DNA of 64,000 bases from an uncultured Cohaesibacter sp. (GTDB lineage: Bacteria; Pseudomonadota; Alphaproteobacteria; Rhizobiales; Cohaesibacteraceae). The notes under the pieces were generated by a model. The model saw only the letters and a list, made by a program, of their open reading frames with translations. It ran no database searches and had not been told where the DNA came from. The stretch is from contig NZ_OY782507.1 of NCBI RefSeq assembly GCF_963677725.1, forward strand, positions 682,001 through 746,000, written 5' to 3'. Positions 27,146 to 34,925 of the stretch are shown here, one piece after another. The stretch's first letter is position 1. Each line of letters starts with the position of its first letter. Both the position numbers and the translations under genes were made by a program.

Positions 27146-27864
27146 AACCGTAGGAGAATGCTCTTACGTTACCCGCTCGGCGGTAATAATCAATCGTGTT
27201 TTTAGTAATGCACAAATTTTAGCGTTTCAAAATAAGAAGAACCGACGCTTCCGCGCGGGGCCTTCATCAGACTAGGGGCGGGAGTAGGTTTTGAACCTAT
27301 TTCCTTCAGGTTATGAGACGGATGATCTAAACTGTAAAATCTGTTTTTACCGCGTATGCGTCGCCCGAGTGCGTCATTCGTATGTTTTTCCCGTACCCGC
27401 CTCAGAGATTATCAGCACACGTTATGATTCCAGCAAATCATTCCACATAGGTCCTCTTGTCCAACCTAGACTGACTAAGAATGACTGCTGGGCGGCTTCG
27501 CTGTTTTTCTCATCGGATATATTCTGGAAAGTGTGTTTATCATTTAGCTAGTCGCTTGAATCCAGGTGCCGCTCGAAAACGACTAAGTAACTGAAAGGCA
27601 GATTTTTGTCTTACTCAACTTACCAACTCCGTCAGTTGACAAAAATTAGTGAGCCAAAAGCCGAAAGCCACAAAACGCACTGCGATGCACCGGCCTTCTG
27701 AATGGCCTGTGGCACCTTCGAACATGCGGCGCTGATCAGATTCCGGACGAACTATCCATTTTCCGGCCCCCGATTCATTGCGTTGAAGGCCTGCTTCCGC
27801 GGTTTATGAAATTCTCGCTGCACGGCAGCGAACTCCTGCTTCCCGCCCAATCCAGCCGGATTTC
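27146..27864. other. Gene-free stretch between the STAND unit and the lysis cassette
   Basis: About 720 bp without a credible gene. It should hold the STAND promoter next to 27146. The only recognisable element is the tRNA-like fragment at 27277-27326. The rest looks eroded. Confidence 0.5.
27277..27326 (-). pseudogene. 3'-half tRNA-fMet/Met-like fragment
   Basis: On the minus strand CTCATAACCTGAAGG is identical to the anticodon loop (CAT) and variable side of many initiator tRNAs. It is followed by a T-arm (TAGGTTCAAAACCTA) and an acceptor-like TCCCGCC. The 5' half and D-arm are missing and the anticodon stem does not pair well. Fragments from anticodon to 3' end are typical att sites of tRNA-directed elements, so this may be an old attachment site. 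Confidence 0.6.
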
Positions 27865-27984
27865 TTAGTCAAACACAGAAAGTACTGTACTGCGCCTAAA
27901 TGACAGCAAAGAGCTAATTCGAGCTATTTGATCAATGATGTAGGTATCATTGCGCCCAGCGTTGCACAAAGCCACAAAGGCACA

Positions 27985-28020
27985 AAAAAAGCCCGCCGGG
28001 GTGAAACGGCGGGCTTTTGT
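27985..28020 (-). terminator. Terminator of the phage lysis cassette
   Basis: GCCCGCC / GGCGGGC stem with a 10-nt loop, flanked by a run of seven A on one side and TTTTGTTTT on the other. It sits just after the last lysis gene and can act in both directions. Confidence 0.88.
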
Positions 28021-28037
28021 TTTATTTGGCACCGACC

Positions 28038-28229
28038 TCATCCCCCTCGGAGCTGATTGCGCTTGATCTGCCAGTCTTGCCATCGGTTCAGGATCAACAT
28101 GAACATGGCAACGATAGTGAAGATCAGCAGGATACCCTGCAAAATGGGATTGAAATACTGATCCCAATAATATGCCATTCCATTGACCCCCAATGCGGCA
28201 GCTACTTTTGTTTCCGACTGAGAGATCAT
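28038..28229 (-). CDS. Small single-pass membrane protein of the lysis cassette
   Basis: A 63-residue protein with one strong hydrophobic segment (ILLIFTIVAMFMLIL) followed by a basic C-terminal tail. The start at 28229 gives a 4-bp ATGA overlap with the upstream Rz1-like gene and has GAGGG ahead of it. The position suggests a second holin-like or antiholin protein, but the sequence shows only the membrane segment. Confidence 0.7.
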   Translation of the reverse strand: MISQSETKVAAALGVNGMAYYWDQYFNPILQGILLIFTIVAMFMLILNRWQDWQIKRNQLRGG

Positions 28230-28504
28230 TGGCCAGCCCTCACGCGAGCACCACGAACCTGCTTGTAGAATTGCACAGTATCGCGGTGACGATTGCGGCA
28301 CTCAGCCAAGGATTGACGATGACGGGCAATCACCGCCCGCGCATCCCGACCGATCTGGACGCCCGGATCCGCGCACTGACGTTGCAGATCAGCAGGCATG
28401 GGCGGCAAATGATCCACCCCGACCGCCTCACCGAATGTTTTGCAACCGGCTGACGTCATCATCAGTGAGGATGCAAGCATCAGCCTGACCAAGTTGCGCC
28501 TCAT
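28226..28504 (-). CDS. Rz1-like outer-membrane spanin lipoprotein
   Basis: A 92-residue protein with a type II signal peptide (basic MRRNLVR, hydrophobic core, lipobox TSAGC with Cys near residue 21), followed by a Pro-containing stretch (LPPMPADL) and a charged C-terminal helix. Its first 77 bases overlap the 3' end of the Rz-like gene in another frame, the classic arrangement of overlapping i-spanin/o-spanin pairs that fuse the two membranes in the last step of phage lysis. Confidence 0.75.
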   Translation of the reverse strand: MRRNLVRLMLASSLMMTSAGCKTFGEAVGVDHLPPMPADLQRQCADPGVQIGRDARAVIARHRQSLAECRNRHRDTVQFYKQVRGARVRAGQ

Positions 28505-28778
28505 AGTCTTTTACCTTCTGCTCAAGGTTTGATTGTTCAGCCTCGCGGGATTGCGCGCGTATGAGCGCACTTTCCAAGGCCTCGGCATTGATCTTGATGG
28601 ATCGGGTCAGGTTCTCGATTTTGCTATCCCTGAGATCGAGCTGCACCTCCTGAGCCTCGATCTCGGCAATTCTGGACTGGTCCAGACGCCCCTTGCCATA
28701 GGCAGCGCCCACGACCAGGAGGGCAACCCCGGCAAACCACACCCGCCGATCTGATAAAAACGAAAGCAACATGATCAA
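28428..28778 (-). CDS. Rz-like inner-membrane spanin
   Basis: A 116-residue protein with one N-terminal transmembrane segment (VWFAGVALLVVGAAYG) followed by a long, charged, probably coiled-coil periplasmic part (about residues 32-95). This topology is that of an i-spanin. Its ATG overlaps the holin stop by 4 bp, and its 3' end overlaps the lipoprotein gene. Confidence 0.75.
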   Translation of the reverse strand: MIMLLSFLSDRRVWFAGVALLVVGAAYGKGRLDQSRIAEIEAQEVQLDLRDSKIENLTRSIKINAEALESALIRAQSREAEQSNLEQKVKDYEAQLGQADACILTDDDVSRLQNIR

Positions 28779-29095
28779 TCACCCGCCTCCATTCGCCCCG
28801 GATCCGGCGGAAAGAAGCCGTCAGCGCCGTGACGCTTTTCCCACGAGCGGCCAATGGTATGTGCGCCCGTCACGGCACCACCGGTGCCGATCATCGCAAT
28901 CAGCAGACTTGACGCATCACCGAGTTGAGCCTGCCCCATGGCCAGCAACAGCAGAACCGTCAGCGCCAACGCGGCAAAGAAGAGAATAAAGACCAAAGCA
29001 AAGAGAGGACGCCAGAGACGCCTCACTCGCCACGCGTTGGCATAACAGGGATCGGCCAACAGATAGCCCTTTGTTTTTGGCACCGTGTCGCTCAT
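28775..29095 (-). CDS. Putative holin
   Basis: A 106-residue protein with a strong hydrophobic segment at ~30-52 (LFALVFILFFAALALTVLLLL), a second weaker one at ~63-80 (Gly-rich), and a charged C-terminus. Size, topology and position between endolysin and spanins suggest a holin that releases the endolysin. The ATGA overlap with the endolysin stop supports co-translation. There is no family-specific motif. Confidence 0.72.
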   Translation of the reverse strand: MSDTVPKTKGYLLADPCYANAWRVRRLWRPLFALVFILFFAALALTVLLLLAMGQAQLGDASSLLIAMIGTGGAVTGAHTIGRSWEKRHGADGFFPPDPGRMEAGD

Positions 29096-29799
29096 CGTGT
29101 TGCCCCATAGCCAGAGGATGGACGCGTCCCTGCAAAAGGCGCATAGATCTTGCCAGCCTCAGAAGGCGGCACGCGGAACGCGATGAAATGACGAATGTGG
29201 AAACTGTCATAGCGGATCTGATCTTTCTGATTGCAGCCCAGCAGCGTGACCATGCCGGTCTTGCGGTCATAGTTGGCAACAACCCCGATATGACCAGCAT
29301 CTTTGTTCCAGCGGATGATCCCGAAAGATCCGATCAGCGGCCCACCCGCATCAACGCCATAAAAGCGCCAGTCTTGCGCAAAGAACGGATTGGACGGCAC
29401 CGGCACCGAGGGAAACATTTCCAGCGCGGCATTCTCTGCCCCCTCGCCGCACCAAGGAAGCTGTTTAGGATTGCCGAGCACCTTGCCAAAGGCGCGAAAC
29501 CATTTCAGGAGATCGAGCGTGTTGCGGCCCTCATGCCAGCCAAGGCGCTGGATAAGCGGGCGCGCAAGAGGCGGAATGTCCAGCACAACCCCTTTTGCCT
29601 TGGTCTTGACCTCAAACAGCATGCGCAAGGTGACCGGGCCAACCTTATCGCGCGGTTTAAGATTGACCGATTTTTTAAAGGCGATGATCGCCGCCGAGGT
29701 CATCGGCCCCGGCACGCCATCAATAGGCCCCGGTTCGAAGCCCAAAGCCTTGAGCCGGGCTTGCACGCGCCGGAGTTGCTCGGTCGAGAGGTTTCTCAT
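29092..29799 (-). CDS. Phage endolysin with peptidoglycan-binding domain (TIGR02594-type)
   Basis: A 235-residue protein. Residues 1-62 form a PG_binding_1 domain (LSTEQLRRVQARLKALGF, GPIDGVPGPMTSAAI). From ~75 a CHAP/NlpC-like hydrolase follows, with LPWCGEGAEN providing the likely catalytic Cys and DAGHIGVV the His, as in TIGR02594 proteins. It is the first gene of the five-gene lysis cassette. The domains are reversed from enzymes with a C-terminal binding module. Either a prophage relic or a gene-transfer-agent lysis locus is possible. Confidence 0.85.
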   Translation of the reverse strand: MRNLSTEQLRRVQARLKALGFEPGPIDGVPGPMTSAAIIAFKKSVNLKPRDKVGPVTLRMLFEVKTKAKGVVLDIPPLARPLIQRLGWHEGRNTLDLLKWFRAFGKVLGNPKQLPWCGEGAENAALEMFPSVPVPSNPFFAQDWRFYGVDAGGPLIGSFGIIRWNKDAGHIGVVANYDRKTGMVTLLGCNQKDQIRYDSFHIRHFIAFRVPPSEAGKIYAPFAGTRPSSGYGATR

Positions 29800-30010
29800 T
29801 TTACTATCCTCATAAAAAAAGCCGCCTCATGGGCAGCTATCTCAAGTCATTTTGGTGAGGTGTTTATCGCGGCCATTTAGCGGCCAAAGCATAGATCCAC
29901 TTGTTCCAGAGCACGACGCTCCACATCAGCGGCATTGATGACGGCCCTATAATCGACCGCCCAAAGAGAACAAAATTAATCAAACACGGCTCGCTTGTAT
30001 TTTGCGCATA
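29800..30010. other. Spacer between the endolysin gene and hicAB, with a possible gene stub
   Basis: On the minus strand an in-frame stretch reads SSMPLMWSVVLWNKWIYA and ends at 29878. It may be the C-terminus of a lost phage gene upstream of the endolysin. No complete gene is seen. Confidence 0.35.
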
Positions 30011-30058
30011 ATAATGCACTTACTTATTGACTAAACCCTGAAAGTAGTGCATTATAAT
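30011..30058 (+). promoter_or_regulatory. hicAB promoter with overlapping inverted-repeat operator
   Basis: TTGACT (30027-30032) and CATTAT (30050-30055) are 17 bp apart. A TATAAT at 30053 is an alternative -10. The inverted repeat ATAATGCACTTAC (30011-30023) and GTAGTGCATTAT (30044-30055) flanks the -35 and covers the -10, as expected for an operator bound by the HicB antitoxin or the HicAB complex. Confidence 0.72.
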
Positions 30059-30077
30059 AAGCATAAGAAGGGCGGCA

Positions 30078-30260
30078 ATGGAAAGAAACTCAAGCAAGAT
30101 CATCAAGAGGCTAAGGTCAGAAGGGTTTGAACTGGTTAGCGTTTCTGGTTCACATCACAAACTCAAAAAGGGAAACAGGATTTTAATTGTTCCTCACCCC
30201 AAGAAAGACCTCCCAACCGGGACAGCCAGAAAGATAGCAAAAATGGCAGGGTGGCTTTGA
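30078..30260 (+). CDS. hicA: HicA-family mRNA interferase toxin
   Basis: A 60-residue protein with the HicA layout: KIIKRLRSEGFELVSVSGSHHKL contains the conserved G-S-H-x-K with the catalytic His, and VPHPKKDLPTGTARKIAKMAG matches the C-terminal double-stranded-RNA-binding-like part. AAGGGCGG precedes the ATG. It is the first gene of hicAB, with the antitoxin 39 bp downstream. The toxin cleaves mRNA when not bound by HicB. Confidence 0.93.
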   Translation: MERNSSKIIKRLRSEGFELVSVSGSHHKLKKGNRILIVPHPKKDLPTGTARKIAKMAGWL

Positions 30261-30299
30261 TGCCACCCTTTCCACCGCCAACATAACAGAGGATACAAC

Positions 30300-30698
30300 A
30301 TGGATTACTTTATCGCAGAGATCGAAAAAGATCCTGACAGCACCTATGGGGTGAGCTTTCCCCAATTGGAAACTGTGTTTTCTGCAGGTGATAGCTTGGA
30401 TGAGGCAGCGAGAAACGCCGCAGAAGCGCTGAGACTTTACTTTGAAGACAATCCAACCGAACGCCCTGTACCATGGACTATGGCTGAGGTGGTTGCGATG
30501 CCTGATGTCCAAGAAGACATTCGCAATGGAGCTGTATTGGTGGTGATCCCATATATCGAGATGACGGGCCGTAGTGTTCGCGCCAACTTGACCTTTGACG
30601 CGGGCCTACTCGCCGCCATTGATCAAGACGCCAGTAACAAAAACATCACGCGCGCGGCATGGTTGGCGACAGCCGCACGAACCATGCTCACAGGATAA
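30300..30698 (+). CDS. hicB: HicB-family antitoxin
   Basis: A 132-residue protein. Residues 1-60 form the HicB domain (YFIAEIEKDPDSTYGVSFPQL, then GDSLDEAARNAAEAL), a partly degraded RNase H-like fold that binds HicA. The C-terminal part (RANLTFDAGLLAAIDQDA, NITRAAWLATAAR) resembles a ribbon-helix-helix DNA-binding domain, so this antitoxin can repress its own promoter. AGAGGA lies upstream of the ATG. Confidence 0.93.
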   Translation: MDYFIAEIEKDPDSTYGVSFPQLETVFSAGDSLDEAARNAAEALRLYFEDNPTERPVPWTMAEVVAMPDVQEDIRNGAVLVVIPYIEMTGRSVRANLTFDAGLLAAIDQDASNKNITRAAWLATAARTMLTG

Positions 30699-30703
30699 AC
30701 AAG

Positions 30704-30735
30704 AAACCTCGCGCCATCCGGTGCGGGGTTTTCGT
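30704..30735 (+). terminator. Terminator after hicB
   Basis: CCTCGCGCC / GGTGCGGGG pair over nine positions (two G-T pairs) around an ATCC loop and are followed by TTTT. It starts a few bases after the hicB stop. Confidence 0.75.
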
Positions 30736-30739
30736 TCAT

Positions 30740-31114
30740 ACCCCGCCAAAGGTCACGCCGTATCCACTCGACTGGCTGGACGGGTTCGACCGGGGTGAGG
30801 CCTGCTTTTTGCGCGGATCAATGGTCTTGATCCCGCGTCACGATGGCAGCGAGCTGGACGCCAACGGGTTTCGCGCCATGTTCACCCGCGAAATGGGCAA
30901 GGACCAGACAAAGCGGCTCCGCGAGGAAGGCTATTCGCCCCACGGCCTAAGAGCCAGCGCCGCCAGCCGCCTCAAAGAGGTTGGGTGCTCCAATGGACAG
31001 ATCTCATCCATCACAGGCATGAGCAGTGCCATGGTCGAGCGCTATACCAGCCAATACAATCAGCAAAAGACCGCACGCGCGGCAATCGCCTTATGGGAAA
31101 AGAGCGAAAAGTGA
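30740..31114 (+). pseudogene. C-terminal fragment of a tyrosine recombinase (integrase)
   Basis: The frame carries GFRAMFTREM, then SPHGLRASAASRLKEVGCS and ISSITGMSSAMVERYTSQYN, which contain the His-x-x-Arg and the catalytic Tyr of phage integrases. The N-terminal and core-binding domains are missing, because the hicB terminator and unrelated sequence lie directly upstream. It points at tRNA-Gln, 236 bp away, as expected for an integrase of this island, and is probably inactive. Confidence 0.8.
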
Positions 31115-31350
31115 CGCTCGGAAATGGCGACTTGCCCCCTTGCTCCGATCCACTGCAAATTTACTTGGCATCGGCTTACCACCGCTGACGATCAAACTTG
31201 TGGGAAAACACGCCCATTGCCCACTTGTCACAGCTTTTTCAACTTCACCCCTTGACCGCCCAAAAGGACAGAGCTAGAACGCGTCCACCAATGATTTGTA
31301 AAACATTCTACCAAATCTTGTAAAACATGGGCTTAAGCCTTTGTAATTGC

Positions 31351-31424
31351 TGGGGATTAGTTTAATGGTAGAACAGCGGACTCTGACTCCGTCGGTCCTG
31401 GTTCGAGTCCAGGATCCCCAGCCA
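31351..31424 (+). tRNA. tRNA-Gln(CTG)
   Basis: A complete 74-nt cloverleaf: acceptor TGGGGAT / ATCCCCA with discriminator G and encoded CCA, D-arm with TTTAATGGTAGA, anticodon stem CGGA/TCCG with anticodon CTG (31383-31385), and T-arm TCCTGG-TTCGAGT-CCAGGA. Its first 22 bases plus 3 flanking bases recur at the left edge of the island, so integration took place in the 5' part and the promoter now comes from the island. Confidence 0.96.
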
Positions 31425-31485
31425 ATTTCCCTTCCCAAAATTCACGATCAGCCTTGACCGGATTAGCTACGTCTTGACGCCTGTT

Positions 31486-33891
31486 TCACGCTGCGTGAGG
31501 TGTGTCTTTTCCTTTCTTCTCACTTTGGGCCACCTGCAGTTTGACCGCAAGGAAGCTGTCTGGTGTGACCGAAATGGACGAGATGCCACAGGCGACAAGA
31601 AAGTCGGCAAATTCCGGATGATCGCTCGGAGCCTGACCGCAGAGTCCGACTTTGCGCCCCTTTTTGCGCGCCTCCTCAATCACATGGCTGATCATCCATT
31701 TGACCGCTGCATTCTGTTCGTCAAACAGGCCTGATAGCAATTCTGAATCCCGGTCAACGCCGAGCGTCAACTGAGTGAGGTCGTTGGATCCGATGGAGAA
31801 ACCATCAAAATGGTCTGCATAGTCAGCCGCAAGGATGACATTGCTCGGAATTTCACACATGACATAGACTTCCAGCCCTTTTTCACCGCGTCTGAGGCCA
31901 TTTTCGGCCATGATGTCGAGCACCTTGATGGCTTCCTCGACCGTGCGGCAGAAGGGGATCATCACCACGGCATTGGTAAAGCCTAGGTCATCCCGCAGGC
32001 GCTTAATGGCTTGGCATTCCAGATCGAAACCCTGCCGATAGCGTGGAGAATAATAACGGCTGGCACCACGGAAGCCGATCATCGGATTTTCTTCTTCCAG
32101 CTCGAACTGCCGACCACCCAGCAGACCGGCATATTCGTTGGTCTTGAAGTCGCTCATGCGAATGATGATCGGCTTGGGATGGGCCACTGCACAAAGGCGC
32201 GCAAGGCCGCGGGCCAGTGTATCGACAAAATAGTCTTTCTTGTCAGCATAGTCCGCAGTCAAGTCGTGGATACGGGCGCGCTCTTCTTCGTTTTTCAATT
32301 GATTGAACTGAACCAAGGCCATCGGGTGAACCTTGATAGTGTTGCTGACCACAAATTCCATCCGCGCCAGCCCGATGCCATCAGCAGGCAAACGCCACCA
32401 GCGGAAGGCCGTGCCAGGATTGGCCAGATTGAGCATGATCCGGGTTTTGGTTTCTGGCAAACTTGACATGTCGAGATCTTTGGTCTCGATCTTGGCGGTG
32501 CCTGCATAGACGATGCCCTCGTCGCCTTCGGCACAGGAGACCGTCACATCCTGCCCGTCATGGAGCAGGTAAGTTGCGTTGCCGACACCGACGACAGCAG
32601 GCAACCCCAACTCGCGGCTGACAATGGCAGCATGTGAGGTGCGACCACCATGATCGGTTATGATGGCGGCGGCTCGTTTCATCACCGGGGTCCAGTCCGG
32701 GTCAGTGATTTCGGTCACCAGAATGGAACCATCAACAAAGCGCTCAATATCCTTGGCGCTTTCGATGAGGCAGATGCGACCGGTCACGGCCCCGTCACCA
32801 ATGGCCAAACCCTTGCACAGCAGCTCGCCGCGCTCGCTGAGGCTATAGGTTTTGATACTGTCGCTGCGGCGGCGGGCCTGAATGGTTTCTGGTCGGGCTT
32901 GCAGAATGAATAGTTCGCCAGTAAGGCCATCCTTACCCCATTCCATATCCATAGCACAGCCATAGTGCTCCTCGATCTGGACCGCCCAGCGAGCCAGTTG
33001 CAACAGATCTGCGTCACCAAGGACATAGGCGTCCCGTTCCTTGCGCGAGGTGGAGACATTGCGGGTTGGATTCTGGGCGTCGCCAAACACCATCTTTATA
33101 GCCTTCTCGCCCTTTTTGCGCTCGATGATCGGGGTTACCGTTTCATCTGCAAGGAAAGGTCTGAAAAGCTGATATTCATCCGGGTCAACCGCACCCTGAA
33201 CGACATTTTCTCCCAAGCCCCAGGCAACATTGATCAGCACCACCTTGTCAAAACCTGTATCGGTATCGATGGAAAACATCACGCCAGAACTGCCCAGATC
33301 CGTGCGGACCATGCGCTGAACGCCGATGGAGAGCGCGACCTTCATGTGATCAAAGCCATTTAACTGCCGATAACTCATGGCTCTGTCAGTGAAGAGCGAA
33401 GCGTAGCAACGGCGGCAGGCGCGCAAAACAGCGTCCGCCCCTTCTACATTGAGGAAGGTTTCCTGCTGACCGGCAAAACTGGCATCGGGCAGATCCTCCG
33501 CAGTGGCACTTGAGCGCACGGCGACGGAAAGGCCATCCAGCCCGGCTTCGCGTTCCAGCGATCGATAGGCTGTTGTGATCGCATGGGCAACGTCGTCCGG
33601 CCAATCCCCACGCAGGAATAAATCGCGGATCGCACGCCCCGTCTCAGCCAGACTGGCTTTGCCTGACTGCCATTCATCAAGGTAAGGCTCCAATCTGCTG
33701 CAAATATTGTTAAATTCCACAAACTGCCAATAAGCTTCGGCGCTGGTTGCAAAGCCTGATGGGACTGCAATGCCATCTGATGCCAGTTGCGAAATCATTT
33801 CCCCCAGAGACGCATTCTTGCCGCCGACAATCGCGACATCATCGCGCCTGATATTGTTGAAATCCAACACAAGAGTTCTTGTTTTGTTCAT
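31486..33891 (-). CDS. ppsA: Phosphoenolpyruvate synthase
   Basis: Converts pyruvate + ATP + water to PEP + AMP + phosphate for gluconeogenesis. The 801 residues have the three expected parts: an ATP-grasp/PPDK N-domain (NASLGEMISQL, SSATAEDLPDASFAGQQET), the swivelling phosphohistidine domain with GGRTSHAAIVSRELG (catalytic His), and the PEP/pyruvate-binding TIM barrel (PFCRTVEEAIKVLD, GSNDLTQLTLGVDRDS and a late GLCGQAPSD with Cys). GAGGAG lies before the ATG. It stands alone between tRNA-Gln and the phn operon. Confidence 0.95.
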   Translation of the reverse strand: MNKTRTLVLDFNNIRRDDVAIVGGKNASLGEMISQLASDGIAVPSGFATSAEAYWQFVEFNNICSRLEPYLDEWQSGKASLAETGRAIRDLFLRGDWPDDVAHAITTAYRSLEREAGLDGLSVAVRSSATAEDLPDASFAGQQETFLNVEGADAVLRACRRCYASLFTDRAMSYRQLNGFDHMKVALSIGVQRMVRTDLGSSGVMFSIDTDTGFDKVVLINVAWGLGENVVQGAVDPDEYQLFRPFLADETVTPIIERKKGEKAIKMVFGDAQNPTRNVSTSRKERDAYVLGDADLLQLARWAVQIEEHYGCAMDMEWGKDGLTGELFILQARPETIQARRRSDSIKTYSLSERGELLCKGLAIGDGAVTGRICLIESAKDIERFVDGSILVTEITDPDWTPVMKRAAAIITDHGGRTSHAAIVSRELGLPAVVGVGNATYLLHDGQDVTVSCAEGDEGIVYAGTAKIETKDLDMSSLPETKTRIMLNLANPGTAFRWWRLPADGIGLARMEFVVSNTIKVHPMALVQFNQLKNEEERARIHDLTADYADKKDYFVDTLARGLARLCAVAHPKPIIIRMSDFKTNEYAGLLGGRQFELEEENPMIGFRGASRYYSPRYRQGFDLECQAIKRLRDDLGFTNAVVMIPFCRTVEEAIKVLDIMAENGLRRGEKGLEVYVMCEIPSNVILAADYADHFDGFSIGSNDLTQLTLGVDRDSELLSGLFDEQNAAVKWMISHVIEEARKKGRKVGLCGQAPSDHPEFADFLVACGISSISVTPDSFLAVKLQVAQSEKKGKDTPHAA

Positions 33892-34223
33892 AACTCAATC
33901 TCCTCACGTTGGCGTTTTTCCTTCCGATTGCTAGGGGCGTGAGGCGAGGATATGAGCGCGTTCCGAGCGCGCGCTGTCGGCTTCACGTCATGCAAAGCCA
34001 TGGAAGGTCTTTTCCGATTTCCAGAATAGCATTTTTCGCAGGTCTTCGGTATGCGGCAACAGTTGTAGAGGTGCAACCGAGATGCAGACATGCTTAGCCG
34101 TTAGCCGAACGGGATCTTGGCCGATGGCCATGATAATGCGGTGGCCACAATGCCGAGCAAAAAGCCAAAGTGTGGCGAAATCGGGCGCTCAGATGAGGCA
34201 GACCACGCCTCCCCCTTTAAACG
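33892..34223. other. Intergenic region between ppsA and phnN
   Basis: About 330 bp without a credible gene. It holds the ppsA promoter and the end of the phn operon. No clear terminator hairpin was found after phnN. Confidence 0.5.
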
Positions 34224-34874
34224 TCACTCGGGATTTTCGGCCCATTTGCGCAGCATATCGACAAAGACCTTGCCTGCGGATCCAATATCACCGGAATTGT
34301 CCAGATGGATGGTCTCCTCATCGAACAGATCTTCCGATTCCAGCTTTTTGGTCCGCTCGATGCGCAGGCGAATTTCCTCTGAATTTTCACGCCCGCGTTC
34401 CGAAAGGCGCTTAATCAGGGTTTCGGGCTCGACCGTGAGATTGATCGCATGAAAGTGGTGGAACTGATCCCGCAGCAAGGGGATGGTCTTTCGCGACCCA
34501 TTGGCGATTACCACTCCGCCGGTTTCCAGATGCGCCAGCAAGCTTTTCGGCAAGCCATAATAGAGGCCGTGCGCACCCCATGAGATCACGAACTGCCCCT
34601 GCATTTCCGCTTTCTGGAAAGCAGCAACGCTCATGCTTTCATGGTCTTCGCTTGGATCGCCGTTCGAGCGCGTGATGCAGCGGCGCACAAACAGCATGCG
34701 GGAATCATCTTTCAAAGCCTCACGGGCATAATTCAGAACACTATCCTTGCCCGAGCCGCTTGGCCCCACCAGCAAGACCAACGTTCCATAGTCAGCATCG
34801 CCCAGATCATGTTTGTCCTTATGATGCTGGCCCATGTCACGCTCAATCACGTCATGTTCACCAAGCTCGTTCAT
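34224..34874 (-). CDS. phnN: Ribose 1,5-bisphosphate phosphokinase
   Basis: Phosphorylates ribose 1,5-bisphosphate from the C-P lyase pathway to PRPP. The guanylate-kinase-like fold shows P-loop GPSGSGKDSVL near residue 38, then RRCITRS and SWGAHGLYYGLP in the substrate-binding part. 216 residues. The N-terminal ~28 residues (acidic, His-rich) are extra to the family, so an internal start cannot be excluded. It is the last gene of the phn operon. Confidence 0.92.
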   Translation of the reverse strand: MNELGEHDVIERDMGQHHKDKHDLGDADYGTLVLLVGPSGSGKDSVLNYAREALKDDSRMLFVRRCITRSNGDPSEDHESMSVAAFQKAEMQGQFVISWGAHGLYYGLPKSLLAHLETGGVVIANGSRKTIPLLRDQFHHFHAINLTVEPETLIKRLSERGRENSEEIRLRIERTKKLESEDLFDEETIHLDNSGDIGSAGKVFVDMLRKWAENPE

Positions 34875-34925
34875 TCAGATCTCCGTGACCTTGCCTCAAG
34901 ACTGCATTCCCTACCAAGGCGGGGG

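Larger units (their letters stand above)
16954..31372. mobile_element. Genomic island bounded by a 25-bp tRNA-Gln direct repeat
   Basis: The 25 bp at 16954-16978 (starting TGCTGGGGATTAG) recur exactly at 31348-31372, where they form the first part of the intact tRNA-Gln plus 3 flanking bases. Between them lie mobile-type genes only: nuclease and HEPN candidates, an IS110 transposase, a STAND ATPase pair, a phage lysis cassette, hicAB and an integrase C-terminus next to the tRNA. The repeat covers the 5' half of the tRNA, not the more usual 3' half. Several insertions may be nested, so this is probably a composite. Confidence 0.7.

Noticed and set aside
6989-31114. One composite element from the integrase stub near dusA to the integrase end near tRNA-Gln
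   Set aside because: Between 7.2 and 16.6 kb the genes are mostly ordinary chromosomal ones (MBL RNase, hemH, rlmE), and each integrase piece has its own target nearby. Two separate events are simpler.
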